A DNA stretch of 64,000 nucleotides from Linum tenue (lineage: Eukaryota > Streptophyta > Magnoliopsida > Malpighiales > Linaceae). A model generated the notes under the pieces. It was not told the origin of the DNA, made no database searches, and saw only the letters and a program-made list of their open reading frames with translations. Each line of letters starts with the position of its first letter. Positions within the stretch are counted from its first letter, which is position 1. The stretch covers positions 8,524,937 to 8,588,936 of the forward strand of contig CAMGYJ010000009.1 of assembly GCA_946122785.1 (NCBI GenBank). Direction: 5' to 3'. Made by a program: the position numbers and the translations under genes. This document shows, piece after piece, positions 12,230 to 23,499 of the stretch.

Positions 12230-12910
12230 TATGAACTAGGGTTTAACAAATAACAGTACTCATACTATCATAAAAAATACATGGCTAGGGTTCTCAAACA
12301 TAAGTGAATAGAGGAGTAAGTTACTCCATAGAGAGGAGATAAAAATACAGAAATCAACTTTTGATCTTCAATCCTCACTTACAAGCTTATCCTCGAGCTC
12401 CAATGGCAAATAAATTCACCAGTTTTGCTCCAGCATCACCCATGGGTCGCTCTCCCCCTCTAGGGTTCGTCACTTGGGTGTTTGGGATCCAAAAACCCAT
12501 TTCCCCTTCTCCAGAATCATACAACACACATTTATACCCAAGTGCAGAGGCCATGTCACGGCTAGGGTCACTATAATGACTCAGCACTCAGGCCTTGACT
12601 TGCGAAAATCTTCGTTTCAATTGAACTTCTCGGGGCCAATGTCACGACCAAGAAGGGAATATCACCCCTCATGCCAATGACATGATGGTTTTGGCCATGA
12701 CATGCATAGGTTACTAATATTTCTCTGGCATGTCGTCCATGAATATGAATATCACCCCATGCCCGTGACATGAGGGTGTTGCCCTTGACATAGGCTTTGG
12801 CTCCCCAAATCTTCCGTAATAACCTCCAAATGCACCAAAACTGGATCTTAAGCTTCCTCACGTGCTAGGACCAGAAATATGACAAATGAAACACCACCTA
12901 GCGTAAAATA
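12230..12910 (-). repeat. Gypsy-type LTR fragment (family G)
   Basis: On the minus strand this aligns by eye with the LTR at 28125-29235 and the copy at 49092-50390. Shared features are the start-proximal motif TTTTACGCTAGG (complement near 12895-12905), several runs of CGTGAC/GTCATG, and an AACCCTAG block. It is partial and diverged. Confidence 0.55.
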
Positions 12911-13281
12911 GATTAAACAACAAGTATTCAAAGCCAAACGATCCAGAAACGAAGATCAAAATATGTATAGCTTATCACTTTGTCTAAGAGAGATGGAGTC
13001 CTTGGTCTGAAGAATTTGGATGTTAAAGCACTTGTTTGGAGCTCAGTATGGTGCTCGATAGTTGGTATTGTGTGGAAGGAGAGGTATAACGAGCATTTGG
13101 GTCTTCTGTCCGAAGTAGTAGTGAAGTGAGGAGATATATACGAGATGAAGTCAAGTTGTATATCTATAATAACTTAGAGTTTGTTCAGAGTATTGCTTCT
13201 CAGTATTTTCACACTGTTTGAGAGTAGTTAGTTGTTTGAGGGACCTACTTGTAATGAGCTTTAGTTGTAGTTTTTCGAGGC
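12911..13281. other. Short intergenic stretch
   Basis: Nothing recognised between the Gypsy fragment and the poly(T) of the next LINE. Confidence 0.4.
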
Positions 13282-13288
13282 CTGGTCT

Positions 13289-13754
13289 TTTTTTTTTTTT
13301 TAAGAAACAGGCCGCAAAGGGGCGCTCTAACCCTTAATTAGATATAATACGAGGAGTTTGAACTCCAATGTTGTCAAAGTACAACCAATAGCGGAGAGTA
13401 GCACTTGGGGTGTCCACAACATGGATCCCAATGGGGAGTGAATGGCCACACGACGCCAAAAAATCTGCAACAAAGTTACATTTCCGAAAAACATGCTTAA
13501 CCTGGACCTCCCAGTCCATTCCAATCCATCTGCAGATATTAGCGACCATAGTATGATGAGGGTGATTATCCGAGGCTGCCTGAATGAGATTAACTGTTGT
13601 TACTGAGTTAGTCTGAACTAGCACCTTCCGGCATCCCGCTTCCCACGCTGCCTGAAGTCCGTAGGCGATCCCGACGAGCTCTGCATGGGTTAGGGAACCA
13701 CTACCCAGATTGGCTGAGAAAGCCTTGACTAGTCTCCCTTCACAATCGCGGATA
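13289..13754 (-). mobile_element. 5'-truncated LINE tail with RNase H domain
   Basis: The minus-strand frame from about 13754 to 13334 encodes the C-terminal RNase H region of a plant LINE. Visible residues are THAEL, then HVFRKCNFVADFLA and SLPIGIH, ending PRIISN. The tail closely matches the end of the LINE at 36353-39751. The poly(A) appears as poly(T) at 13289-13301. The flanks carry CTGGTCT (13282-13288 and 13755-13761), a target duplication. This is a severely 5'-truncated copy of the same family. Confidence 0.85.
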
Positions 13755-13761
13755 CTGGTCT

Positions 13762-14726
13762 ATTAATCAAGTGGGGCTTAATAAGATCACCAAATTACCC
13801 GTGGGAAAAAACCAACAAGGAAACAATCTTTTAATATTGTGACCATATTAACACTTTTAGTATTATCACTCTATTTGGGCTTAACAAAATACCGCTACCT
13901 TGGCTTTCTCATTCGATTCATTAATTATTAAATTATTTAATTTAATATATTAAAGCTAAAGAAGTGAGTTACTATTCATTAATGGCCTTCAAATGCAAGT
14001 GGGCAGACTTTATGTAGTATGTTTTTCTTCACTCGCATACCATTTCCTAAGCACGTCAATTTTAGAAGCCCTACTTTTACCCCCACTCTCTCATTCCAGA
14101 ACCTCTGTATTCAGTTATTGTCCACTGGGTCGGCAACTATTGTCTTCTAGGTTTCCCATCATAGTTATTGTATACTAGGTTTCCAGCTATTGTTCGTTAG
14201 TTTCTCCATGACACCTATTATCCATCGAGTTTTCATCTATTGTCTGCAGATTTGCGCATGAATTCACAATCGATCTCGAAAAACTGTCGACGGAATCCTA
14301 AGTTGTCTTCCACCATTTGTCATGGCCGCTGCTGAAGATCCATATATACCACCTTGAATTCACCCACCAATTCACAGCCCATCTCGAAACACTATCGGCG
14401 GAATTGTAAGCTCTCCTCCACCGTTTCCCACGACTGCTGCTGAATTTTTAGCATTGTTAATTATGTCTTCCCGGTATTGTAACATTCAAAACAATTTCAA
14501 ATCCTCCTTCCATTAAACTAATCACTGTCATCCCAAACGCCAAAGTACCTTTTCACCATTTCGGTCAGCATTCAAACTATATTTCTTTAAAGTATTATGT
14601 TAATACGTGAAGCAGTAGCGAGCTAGACTTATGCTAGTTCTAATTAATATTCGTCTCATTAACCCTACAAGTCAACAAGGTAGAATTCTACAATTTCAAG
14701 TGGCTCAAAAATGAATCGATAGGAAT
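13762..14726. repeat. Intergenic with short diverged tandem repeats
   Basis: 14100-14250 contains several imperfect copies of a roughly 35-bp unit with the motif ATTGTC. About 14258-14340 is repeated as about 14356-14445 (shared AATTCACA, ATCTCGAAA, CGGAAT, CTGCTGA). No gene is seen. Confidence 0.5.
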
Positions 14727-14969
14727 GGAGGAAAAGGGCTAAATTACACGTTTGGTCACTCAAATTATATAAATCTTTCACGTTTGCCACCCGAATTACT
14801 TTTCTTTCTTATTCGCCACTAACTTTACGAATCGTTTCATCGTAGCCACCCGCCGTCCAATTCCGTTAAAATCATCCTACGTGGCAGTCAACCAATGCCT
14901 TTGACCGTTAGTTTGATGACGTGGCAATTAAAAAATAATATAAAAATAAAAAATAATATAAACCTTATT

Positions 14970-15620
14970 CATCTGCTTGAACCTTTTCACCACCATCACC
15001 TGCCCGGAAGTCAGCACCGCCTTGTACGATGAACCAAAGCACCCGGCTCCCAGTATCTCCGCCGACGCCTTCAGCAGATCGGTCAACTCGAACTTCCCCC
15101 TGTCCTCCCTCACGAACGACAGCTCCGCCGCCACCTTCTTCCCTCCTCCTCCGGCCGCCAGGTGGCTCTCCTGCTTCTTCGGCGCCCGCGGGTTCGGGTC
15201 GTCTGGCTGTATGTTCGGCACCCCTGGGGTGCCGGCCTCGATCGACTCCGGGGGCTGGTTGTGGCGGCGCATCAGGATGAACGCCGCCGTGAGGATTCCG
15301 CATACGGCGAACCCGCCGACGATTGCCACGAAGACGATGCTCGCCGTCGAGGGTTTCTAGTAGCCGGTGGTGGCGGCGGCGGGGGCCGTCAGGTCGTCCG
15401 GGTCGGTCGGGTTTGCGACGTCGTTGGTTTGTAGGACGCTTGACTTGGAGTTTGTGGCGGTAGCCTTTGCTGCCGTTGCATCGGCGGCAGCGTCGGATGG
15501 GGCGAGACTCGAGAGTGGCGATGCATTCACCTAATGGTTTCCCACATAAGCCTTTGTTCCCCCGCGCTCTCACGTGTTTCAGTCGCATAACCAGAATTTC
15601 GTCCCTCCCGTTCATCCCGT
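14970..15620 (-). pseudogene. Captured pollen receptor-like kinase (PRK) fragment
   Basis: The minus strand shows three consecutive pieces of a leucine-rich-repeat receptor-like kinase of the PRK type. At about 15530-15570 is the LRR C-cap motif GNKGLCGKPL. At about 15260-15350 is a transmembrane stretch ending in MRR. At about 14975-15110 is the kinase N-lobe ([31 protein letters not shown]). The LRR cap and the kinase part lie in different frames, and a TAG sits just before the membrane segment. It is therefore a broken fragment lacking most of the ectodomain and nearly the whole kinase. The kinase frame ends at the AT-rich arm of the element. Confidence 0.85.
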
Positions 15621-15783
15621 CGTGACGTCGCTAATGGAGGGCATGATTGTGAACTTGCTAACCGAGCTTGACCGCGCTCTAAGCCCCGGCGTGACGAAGC
15701 GGTGCGTAGGGTTGGCGGAGGACAGGATTGACTTCGCCACGTCGGTCATGGTGCCGGAGCGTGGAATTGGCAGCAAGCTAAAA

Positions 15784-15892
15784 ATGATTTTATTTTTTAT
15801 TTTTATATTATTTTTTATTTTTATATTATTATTTTTTATGTTTATATTATTTTTTATTTTTATATTATTTTTTATTTTTATATTATTTTTTA
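15784..15892. repeat. AT-rich minisatellite in the right arm of Pack-MULE A
   Basis: Several copies of a roughly 18-bp unit of the type TTTTATATTATTTTTTAT. The left arm has only about two copies of the complementary unit (14930-14960), so the array has expanded on one side. Confidence 0.75.
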
Positions 15893-16503
15893 ATTGCCAC
15901 GTCATCAAAACTAACGGTCAAAGGCTTTGGTTGACTGCCACGTAGGATGATTTTAACGGAATTGGACGGCGGATGGCTACGGTGAAACGAATCGTAAAGT
16001 TAGTGGCGAATAAGAAAGAAAAGTAATTCGGGTGGCAAACGTGAAAGATTTATATAATTTGATTGACCAAACGTGTAATTTAGCCGGAGGAAAAGGAAAA
16101 TAATACAGGTATCCCTCCAAAATTTGGGCTACCGCTGGAAACGGTACAAATCAAATCAACGGATCTAATTTGCAATTTGGCATCAAATGAAATGGCCGTA
16201 ATTTTCAGAACCAAAAATATGGAAAGGGAAATTTGTCTTCCAATTTAACTTTTTCTGCCCCGAAGAAGAAAACAGAAAGGGAAGAATCCATTTTTCTCTC
16301 CGCCTGTCTCCCTGGGGCTGGCCTGGCAGTCTCCTGCTCTTCTTATAAATTAGCCAAACCTCCCTTCTGCCGGTCCCTACTTCTCTCCTCCACACTCTCT
16401 TCTTTCTCTGAATCCGCCGCTGTTTCATCGGTTTCAGTGATAACCCTCATCGCCGACTTTGTCCCCGCCACCTTCACTCTCAGTACGTGATTCACTCCCT
16501 TCC

Positions 16504-16507
<4 letters not shown>

Positions 16508-16539
<32 letters not shown>

Positions 16540-16547
16540 CTCTCTCT
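16508..16547 (+). repeat. TC microsatellite in the 5' leader region of the 5-phosphatase gene
   Basis: An almost uninterrupted (TC)n run, a common feature of plant core promoters and leaders. It follows a probable leader exon that ends near 16480. Confidence 0.8.
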
Positions 16548-17688
16548 GTATCTCTCTGTTTTCACAGTAGCACACAGCAATGCCATTGATTGAGTCCCGT
16601 ACTGAAATTGAGATAGGAAATCACATAGAATCTGGGATTTGGTTTTCTGGGTTCAGAATTCTCTTTGACTTGCTTTAGATTTTTGGTTCAGTGTCCATAA
16701 TTTCACAGAGCCCCTCAATCAAACATTCTTTTTTTCTCCTGATGAACACGGATTCCCCTGTTTTGGGTTTCTGCCAAAATCAGTCATTGATTTTTGCAAC
16801 CGATGAAGTAAAATCTCAAGTTCTACTTAAACTGAAGCTCCTTTCCCCGGAAATAGTTTGGATCACTTCACCGGTTACAAGAATCAATAATTTTATTTTA
16901 ACCGATTATTCGTGGCAAAAGCCCTGTTTTGAGAGCCAAAAAAGCTGAGAGCAAAAAAGGGCAAGGTGGCAACTTTCCTCGACAAGACCAGTTGGGAATT
17001 TTTAGATGGGATCTCGACTAGAAGAACTACAAAACCCAAAAAGAAATGAAAAGGGAAAGACAGAATCAAACTTTTCCGCTTCGCCCCCATCTCATACACT
17101 CTGTTTTCCTCTCTGTAAAGTTCTTCCACTCGATGTAAAAGGATGAACCTGGCTTCTTCCTGCATATGAATTCCTTTTGTTGCTTCTTCTTCTTCTTTTC
17201 CCCGTAGCAGGCTGTCGGCAGTTTAGTTGCCCACTGCCACTGTCACTGTTCCTTCTTCCTATTCTCTGTTTTTTTAATTGGAGCCCATTTCCTTCTTCCA
17301 TCGGTTGCTCTGCCACTAATTTAATACCGACCCAACACAACTGGTTCAATTTTCTTTTAATTTTCTTCAACCCAGTGATGGGAATCGTTTGGCAAACCAA
17401 TTTCTCCCTCTCAACGCTGCAACTTGCCATTTGATTATTCCCATGGTTTTTTGTTTCCATGCGTAGACTTTCCAGTATCTTGGCCGACTAAGAAATATCT
17501 TCTCATATCTAAGCCTAATTAATCCCTTGCTCAAAAAGCAAAATGGTAGTTTGATTTATAATAATTACCAATGGTTTTGCTTCTGTGTCCTTTGTCCCCC
17601 CAGGTTTCTCCGCCAGAAGAGAGCTTCATCCGCTTCCCCTTTCTCTGATCCGCAGGTTTTTTTGTTTATCCCATCAGAACACGACGAA

Positions 17689-20317
17689 ATGACGGCGGAG
17701 ACTATGGCCAAACCAAAGGTCTTTTTAACAAATCCCATATCAATTGCTTTAATAGAAAGTGGGTGTTTTATCAATTGCTGAAAAAAGTTCTCTGCTTTGT
17801 CACACAGTCAGCTTGGGTCGGCGTCAGGAGATGGTTCAATTCACAGAGCAAAGCCGCCGACGGGTTTCATCCCGATTACTCTTTTGTCGGAGGTAAAAAC
17901 GATGTCTCTTTCTCTCTACTTCCATATACTTAAATTCAGCTTTCCCAAATTGGAATGAAAACGCAATACAATTCCTAATAAATGGTCTCTGTCCCCTGCG
18001 GCACGCAGAAGGGCATGATCCGGCGAGACAGAGTAGCTCCGGCGACGACTACTACGGTTTCTCCGGTAAATATCTTTCTTTTCTCCCCTTTCTAACTTCA
18101 ACTCTGAGCCGTCAGATCAGCTTGCTGGTTTTGATTAGACATATACGATTCTATCACGGTTGGTGGGGGCCGGTTGGAGAAAGGATTGCGATTTGCCACT
18201 TTCTCGTCGTAGCTCAATAGGCTTTTAGGTTGTACTTGCTCCTTCACCTTTTCCCCCACTTTCTAATCATATCTCTCCCTTTTTCTTTCCCTCTTCAACT
18301 AAACAGAAGGACTGTTAACGGAAGCTGTCGGCTGTCTCAAACCGGCGAAAATGGCGGCCCAGTCGCCGCCGCCGGTGGAAGACTCTGTAAAACTCAAGTA
18401 AGCACCTCAATTCAATTTTAAAGATCATTTTTTTACCCATTGCGTGAGATGGGAATTCGTTTTGTAACACTTTTACCCATTGTTAACAAACAGGTTGTTC
18501 GTGGGGACATGGAACGTTGGTGGCAAATCGCCCCACGATGGATTGAACTTGAAAGATTGGTTGCGATCCCCTTCTCCTTCTGATATTTACGTTCTTGGGT
18601 AATTTAATTATTCTTTCCCCTCCCAATCAATTCGATTCGGCCGCCGGTGGAATCTTGCCCTGAAGTCAATTTTTCCCCCCTCCGTGATCAGGTTCCAGGA
18701 AATTGTACCGTTAAACGCCGGCAACGTACTGGGCCCGGAAGACAGTGGGCCGGCGACGAAATGGCTGTCCCTGATCAGGCAGGCACTGAACGGGACCAAG
18801 TCGGATGAAGAGCTCTGTCAGTACTATGCCGCCGCCGTCGAGCACAAGTGCGGAGCTTCGCCTCGCCCGAGGCCCGATCAGATGACGAAACAGAGGCTGA
18901 GCTTCTCCGACTTGATCTCCATAGAGGACGAGCTCGGAAGAGAGGATTTCCAAAGATTTGTGGCCTTGAATTCGAACATGGGATCTGAAGCCATGCCTAG
19001 CCCGAGAACGAATCTAAGTGGCGCCGCCGCCGGCGACGATGGGAGTAAGAATCCGACGAAGCCACGGTACCGGCTGATGGTCAGCAAACAGATGGTCGGG
19101 ATCTTTCTGTGTGTGTGGGTTCGTGCTGATCTGAATGAACACATAAGCAATTTGAAGGTCTCGTGTGTCTGTCGTGGCATTATGGGATACCTTGGAAATA
19201 AGGTTGGTCAAATTTTGATTAGGCTGGATTGTTACGATCTAATTACGACACGTTTTTTCAATTATGCTCTTTTCTTACATCGATCAAACTTTCGTGTCTT
19301 CTTTTTTTATAAAATTGGACAGGGCTCGATATCGATAAGTATGACGATCTACCAGACGACGTTTTGTTTCGTGTGCACGCATTTAGCTTCCGGGGAAAAA
19401 GAAGGAGACGAAGTCAGAAGGAATTCCGATGTCTGTGAGATATTGAAGAAAACCAGATTCAACAATCACTCCTATGGAGATTCGCTCTCTCCTGAAACCA
19501 TACTGGATCACGAGTAATTCACCTAATTCAAATCTAGAACCTCCTTGCATCAATGCGAATTATGATTAGATACGAGTGGGAAGCCACAGGAAAAAATTTT
19601 GGGATTTTCCATGTTACTCATCCTTTGAATTCCAAAATTTTGCAGCAACATCGTTTGGCTTGGAGACTTGAACTACCGGCTTGCAACTACCCATGTAGAA
19701 ACATGTGAATTGCTAGAGAGGAATGATTGGGAAGCACTCTTGGAGAAAGATCAGGTGAATTGGAATACTCTAACTCTTGCAAAGTTGCAATCTTTATCCC
19801 GTTCAGAAACTTTTTTCTCATTCTCATATAGGCTAAATTTTTATGTTGTTGTTGTTGGCAGCTGAAGTTAGAGCAGAAGGCAGGGAGAATATTCTCAGGA
19901 TGGGAAGAAGGGAGCATACACTTTGCTCCGACGTACAAGTACCTAATAGATTCCGACTACTATGTCGCCCAGGCTTGTAAGTCGAAAGACAAGCTGCGGA
20001 TTCCGGCATGGTGCGATCGAATATTGTGGAAAGGTGAAGCACTGAAACAACAATGGTATGTTAGAGGCGAATCCAAGTTCTCTGACCACAGACCGGTTTC
20101 CTCATCGTTCGTGGTCAACGTGAGGGCAAAAGAAAGTAATGTAAAAAAGAAACTTGTCAAATCGTCGTCGTGTCGTAAACCTTCCTCCAGGTTTTGCCCA
20201 ACGAAGTCGTCGCCGAGCACCATTCTTCCCGGCGTGGCAAAAATTCAGGCGGAAGAGCTACTTGTGATTCCGGCGACCGCCGGCCCTCGGCTGTCGTTTT
20301 GTCGCCCAGTTCATTAG
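17689..20317 (+). CDS. IP5P: Type I inositol polyphosphate 5-phosphatase
   Basis: Removes the 5-phosphate from inositol phosphates and possibly phosphoinositides, acting in calcium and membrane signalling. Nine exons join in phase to 544 residues: 17689-17718, 17808-17892, 18009-18065, 18307-18397, 18494-18598, 18692-19202, 19323-19513, 19646-19754, 19862-20317. All junctions are GT-AG. The 5PTase domain starts at FVGTWNVGG (residues 90-98). Both catalytic signatures are intact: WLGDLNYR (361-368) and PAWCDRILW (441-449), followed by SDHRP (467-471). WVGVRRWF in exon 2 matches the plant type I N-terminus. There is no WD40 repeat, so it is the short class. The start is the least certain point: exon 1 is only 30 bp, but it fits the phase. 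The paralogue number cannot be assigned. Confidence 0.92.
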
Positions 20318-20330
20318 CATAAAAAGTTAA

Positions 20331-20937
20331 TTATTGAAAACGTATGGGTTTAGGCGGTGGGTCCCTGGCTGAAATTTTAAACGGTATAGGGGGCGGCGTG
20401 ATAGGCCTGGGTGTGTTGGGTGTTCGACACGTGTGCAACGGTGATTGAGGGTACAGGGAAAGTTGCATGAGGTGCAAGACAGTAGGATGAGTTTTATTTA
20501 GTGTTTTCTTGTGTTTGATTATTTTATTCATGTAGGGAGAAGGTTTGTAGAGTTTGTGATTCACCTTGTACATGAGAAATTTTCAAAATAGTCAAAGAAG
20601 ATAAAGGCTATAATATAAATTATAGACTTTTTTTTATTTTTATCAAGAGAATAACACAATGTTGTTAAACCCGGATCAAACCATCAAATTCGCCTTGAAA
20701 AAATCATACCCGAACACAAATTAAGTCTTATCAGCCTCAAAATAGCACAATTCTTTCCTCACACATCATGTTCGATTAGAGCAGTTACCTCATCAAATAG
20801 AAATTGCATGTTTGTGAGTTGTTTTTAATTATGTATTTTACAGTAAAAAAAATATCTTTAGTGGGGCCACATTTAATAAGACCACTAGAGGTCAAAATCG
20901 GTACAGTATCAGTATCCTAATAACAAATATCGAAATC
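20331..20937. other. 3' flank of the 5-phosphatase gene, intergenic
   Basis: AT-rich after 20580. No gene or element is recognised. Confidence 0.4.
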
Positions 20938-21780
20938 TTGAACACCGAAAAAAAAAGTGGCATGTGTTTGACAGATATATATTTCGCGAAGGTTGTTACT
21001 ACTTCACATTATGTTTTCTCGTTGACTACGTGTCAGGTGGCTCTGTGGAAGTCTCGACAGAGTGCACACTCTTCTGATTGGTTGTGTGTTGTTCCTATTG
21101 TTGGGTTGGGCCAGACTATGAATGGAAGGACATATCGCAGTGTGCTTAGTTATCGACTGGGTGTCTCGTTGTTTTCGGTATCTAAGCCATATCTTGCTTG
21201 CTCCCGTGTCTTTCCTGGTGATATCTTTGGGGATCATGTTGTGTCCTGTGCTGGTTTTGTGGGCATTAAGCATCGACACAACCTCGTCTGTGACATCCTA
21301 TTGGACATCTTTTACAGTTCCGGGATTTCTGCTAGTAGGGAGGTTGATATTGGTTTGGTTGATGGGCATGGCGGACCCCTTCGTCCTGCGGATTTGTTGC
21401 TTTATTCCTGGGACAGGGGGCAAGATGTGTGTGTAGATTTGACTGGATCTTCACCTTTGACTCAGACTGGGATGACTAGATTTGTACCTGGCCAAGTTGT
21501 TGCTGATGCTGCTCAGCGAAAGTGTGCCAAGTAGAGGGACTTGTGTATGGCAGCTGGTTATGGTTTCCTGCCCTTTTCCTTTTCTTCGCTGGGAGAGTTG
21601 GATACAGATGTCGTGGCTTTGCTCAAGAGGATCCAGAAATTCTCCATGTCTCATGATGTAGGGGCTCGGGCGGCCGCGTACATTTTTACTAGACTTAGTT
21701 TTGCTATAGCTAAGGGAGTGGGGGCCCAGATTGTATCTCGGATACCCAGTAATTTTTTTTGTAGACCTTTGTTTGTTCTA
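20938..21780 (+). pseudogene. Retroelement-derived C-terminal region with one internal stop
   Basis: A plus-strand frame runs from 20938 to a TAG at 21532-21534 and continues in the same frame to about 21760. Residues such as GDHVVSCAG, GIKHRHNLV, RPADLLLYSWDRG, DLTGSSPL and later ARAAAYIF and GVGAQIVSR match the conserved tail often found behind LINE-like reverse transcriptases in plants. The Cys/His spacing suggests a metal-binding segment. No reverse transcriptase core lies upstream, so this is a fragment. The single stop suggests it is not very old. Confidence 0.65.
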
Positions 21781-22284
21781 AAAATAAAATTTATAGGGAT
21801 AAATAAAAGATAGAAAGTTGTCACAAAGTTTATCTGTATGCTCTAGAAAGGTGTTTCTTGGCATCCAAACTATTGAAACGCCTACTTGTTTGCTGACCTC
21901 TTTCACTACTACGATTGAAAAAATTGGATAGCAGGTGTAACCGAGAAAGTTTGTCTGAATGTAGTTCATGATTGGTTGTGGTTTGGAAGAAAGGAAGTGT
22001 GTTTTCTGGCCGATGCTAGTGGCCATTGCTTGTATGGAAGGTTCTAGTCAAAATCATAGAATCTTTTGTTGGTTTTAGGTTGAAGATGTAGAACCTCATG
22101 TTATGTTTGCCACCACCCAAAAAGTCTTTCTCCATGTCAAAGACCCTAGCCATTCATCTAAACCGGCGTCTAAGAGGTTTTGATATACTGGATTCCTTGG
22201 CCATTTGGGCCATCTATCTAGGCGAGTTAGGGCAAACCTCAAACTTCGATTTAGCACTTTGGTTTGGTTTTTATTTTGTCACCT

Positions 22285-22590
22285 GGATTATCTGAGGGAG
22301 TAGCGTTGGCAACCCTTGGTTGAGCAGCCAAGAGAGCTAGTTTGCTAGCTTCATTTATTGTGCCTTGACATATCACCCAAGAGAGTGAAGTTTCTTCACT
22401 TATTGTGCTCTCCTTGATTTAGCACCCTCATTGGTTGTTATTTTGCTTTCCAGATTAAGTTGTGAGGGATTAGTTTGGAAACCCTCAGTTAATTTTCCAA
22501 TAGAGCTAGTTTTCTAACTTAATTCATCATTCCTTGCCCTTCCAACCGAGAGAGTGAAGTTCCTTCACTTGCTGCACCCTCCTAACGCTG
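22285..22590. repeat. Diverged tandem duplication (about 155-175 bp)
   Basis: Two units, about 22290-22425 and about 22465-22590. Both start GAGGGA and contain AGAGCTAGTTT, GAGAGTGAAGTT and TTCACTT. They lie upstream of a Gypsy LTR piece. Function is unknown. Confidence 0.6.
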
Positions 22591-22599
22591 TATGAACAC

Positions 22600-22890
22600 A
22601 CCTTCACACAATTGCATTCTATTCGACGATCTTGATATGTAGCTAGGGGGAGCAATATCTGGGTGAATTCTTATCTTATTGGGACAACCTCGATTTACTT
22701 TACTTGCTTGTGTTTCTTTATAGCTTTCTTAGTCTTAAACCCAAAACCATTTGCTAGATAATAACTTAAGCGATTGAAGTAGGGGTACATAGACTAGCCT
22801 GGGTTGACAATTAAAACACTTGCTCTATACAACACCCTTCTAGAGTTTATACTTGGGCTCTAGTCGGAAATATCTTTGGTGGTGTAATAT
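22600..22890 (+). repeat. Gypsy LTR fragment (family G, 3' part)
   Basis: Aligns by eye with 28980-29215. Both contain TAGGGGGA, GCTAGATAA, ATTGAAGTA and ACTTGCTCTATAC in the same order. Confidence 0.6.
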
Positions 22891-22919
22891 GTGTGAGTTA
22901 ATAATAACTATAGTTTTTA

Positions 22920-23480
22920 TTACAATATCAATTGCACACGATGGTCTTTTAATTTAGCAAATCCATCAATGATTGAGTCGTCATGCATACCAATAACATA
23001 CTCTTTCTCAAAGAAAATTGTTAAGCAATCTGCAAGATATTCATCACCCATTTTGTTGCGATAATCAGTCTTCGCATGTTTCATTGCTGAAAATGATCTC
23101 TTCATAGTAGTTGTTGAAACAAACAATGTCAACACAAGATGAGTCAACCGACATATCAATTTATACTTTGTGTCCATCTCTATTTCCTCCAACTTCTCTA
23201 GTAAGTTTGCAAGGGAATAAACTTCATAGTCATGCCTACGAACCACATGGTCGGCATAATATCCTAGCTCATTCTTCAAAATATGCATATCATTTCCTTC
23301 AAAGTCTTGAGGATAAAAATCTTCAACAAGTTTGTAAATCTTTTCTTCATCAAAAGACCGAAATGAATTTTTAGGATCTTGTGCACCATTCAACTGAAGC
23401 AATCTAACTGATGACACATTGAATCTTGCATCCAACGTTTCTAACTGAAAATCTATGCATTGATTAAATTATTCAAAATG
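22920..23480 (-). pseudogene. hAT transposase C-terminal fragment (ZMYM1/TTF-type)
   Basis: The minus-strand frame encodes the end of a plant hAT transposase of the zinc-finger MYM1-like group. It includes the dimerisation region with LICRLTHLVLTL, the degenerate core TTTMKRSFSAMKHAKT and NKMGDEYLADC, ending near the natural C-terminus. The N-terminal zinc finger and most of the catalytic domain are absent. It is a fossil fragment. Confidence 0.8.
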
Positions 23481-23499
23481 GTAGCGGTGCTCAAGAGTT

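Larger units (their letters stand above)
14737..16085. mobile_element. Pack-MULE A (non-autonomous Mutator-like element)
   Basis: About 205-bp terminal inverted repeats begin GGCTAAATTACACG (left, 14737) and end CGTGTAATTTAGCC (right, 16085). By eye the arms differ at only about six positions. Flanks carry the 10-bp repeat GGAGGAAAAG (14727-14736 and 16086-16095), of which 9 bp would be the standard Mutator duplication. The centre is GC-rich and holds a minus-strand receptor-kinase fragment. There is no transposase. The near-identical arms suggest recent movement. The element ends about 1.6 kb before the start codon of the 5-phosphatase gene. Confidence 0.93.

Noticed and set aside
11100..12240. 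A possible complete LTR retrotransposon
   Set aside because: A TATA-like box and LTR-like composition are visible, but there is no second LTR, primer site or flanking duplication.
15574..15945. Plus-strand open frame through the right arm of Pack-MULE A
   Set aside because: Half of it is the translated AT minisatellite (Ile/Phe/Leu repeats); the rest is antisense to cargo.
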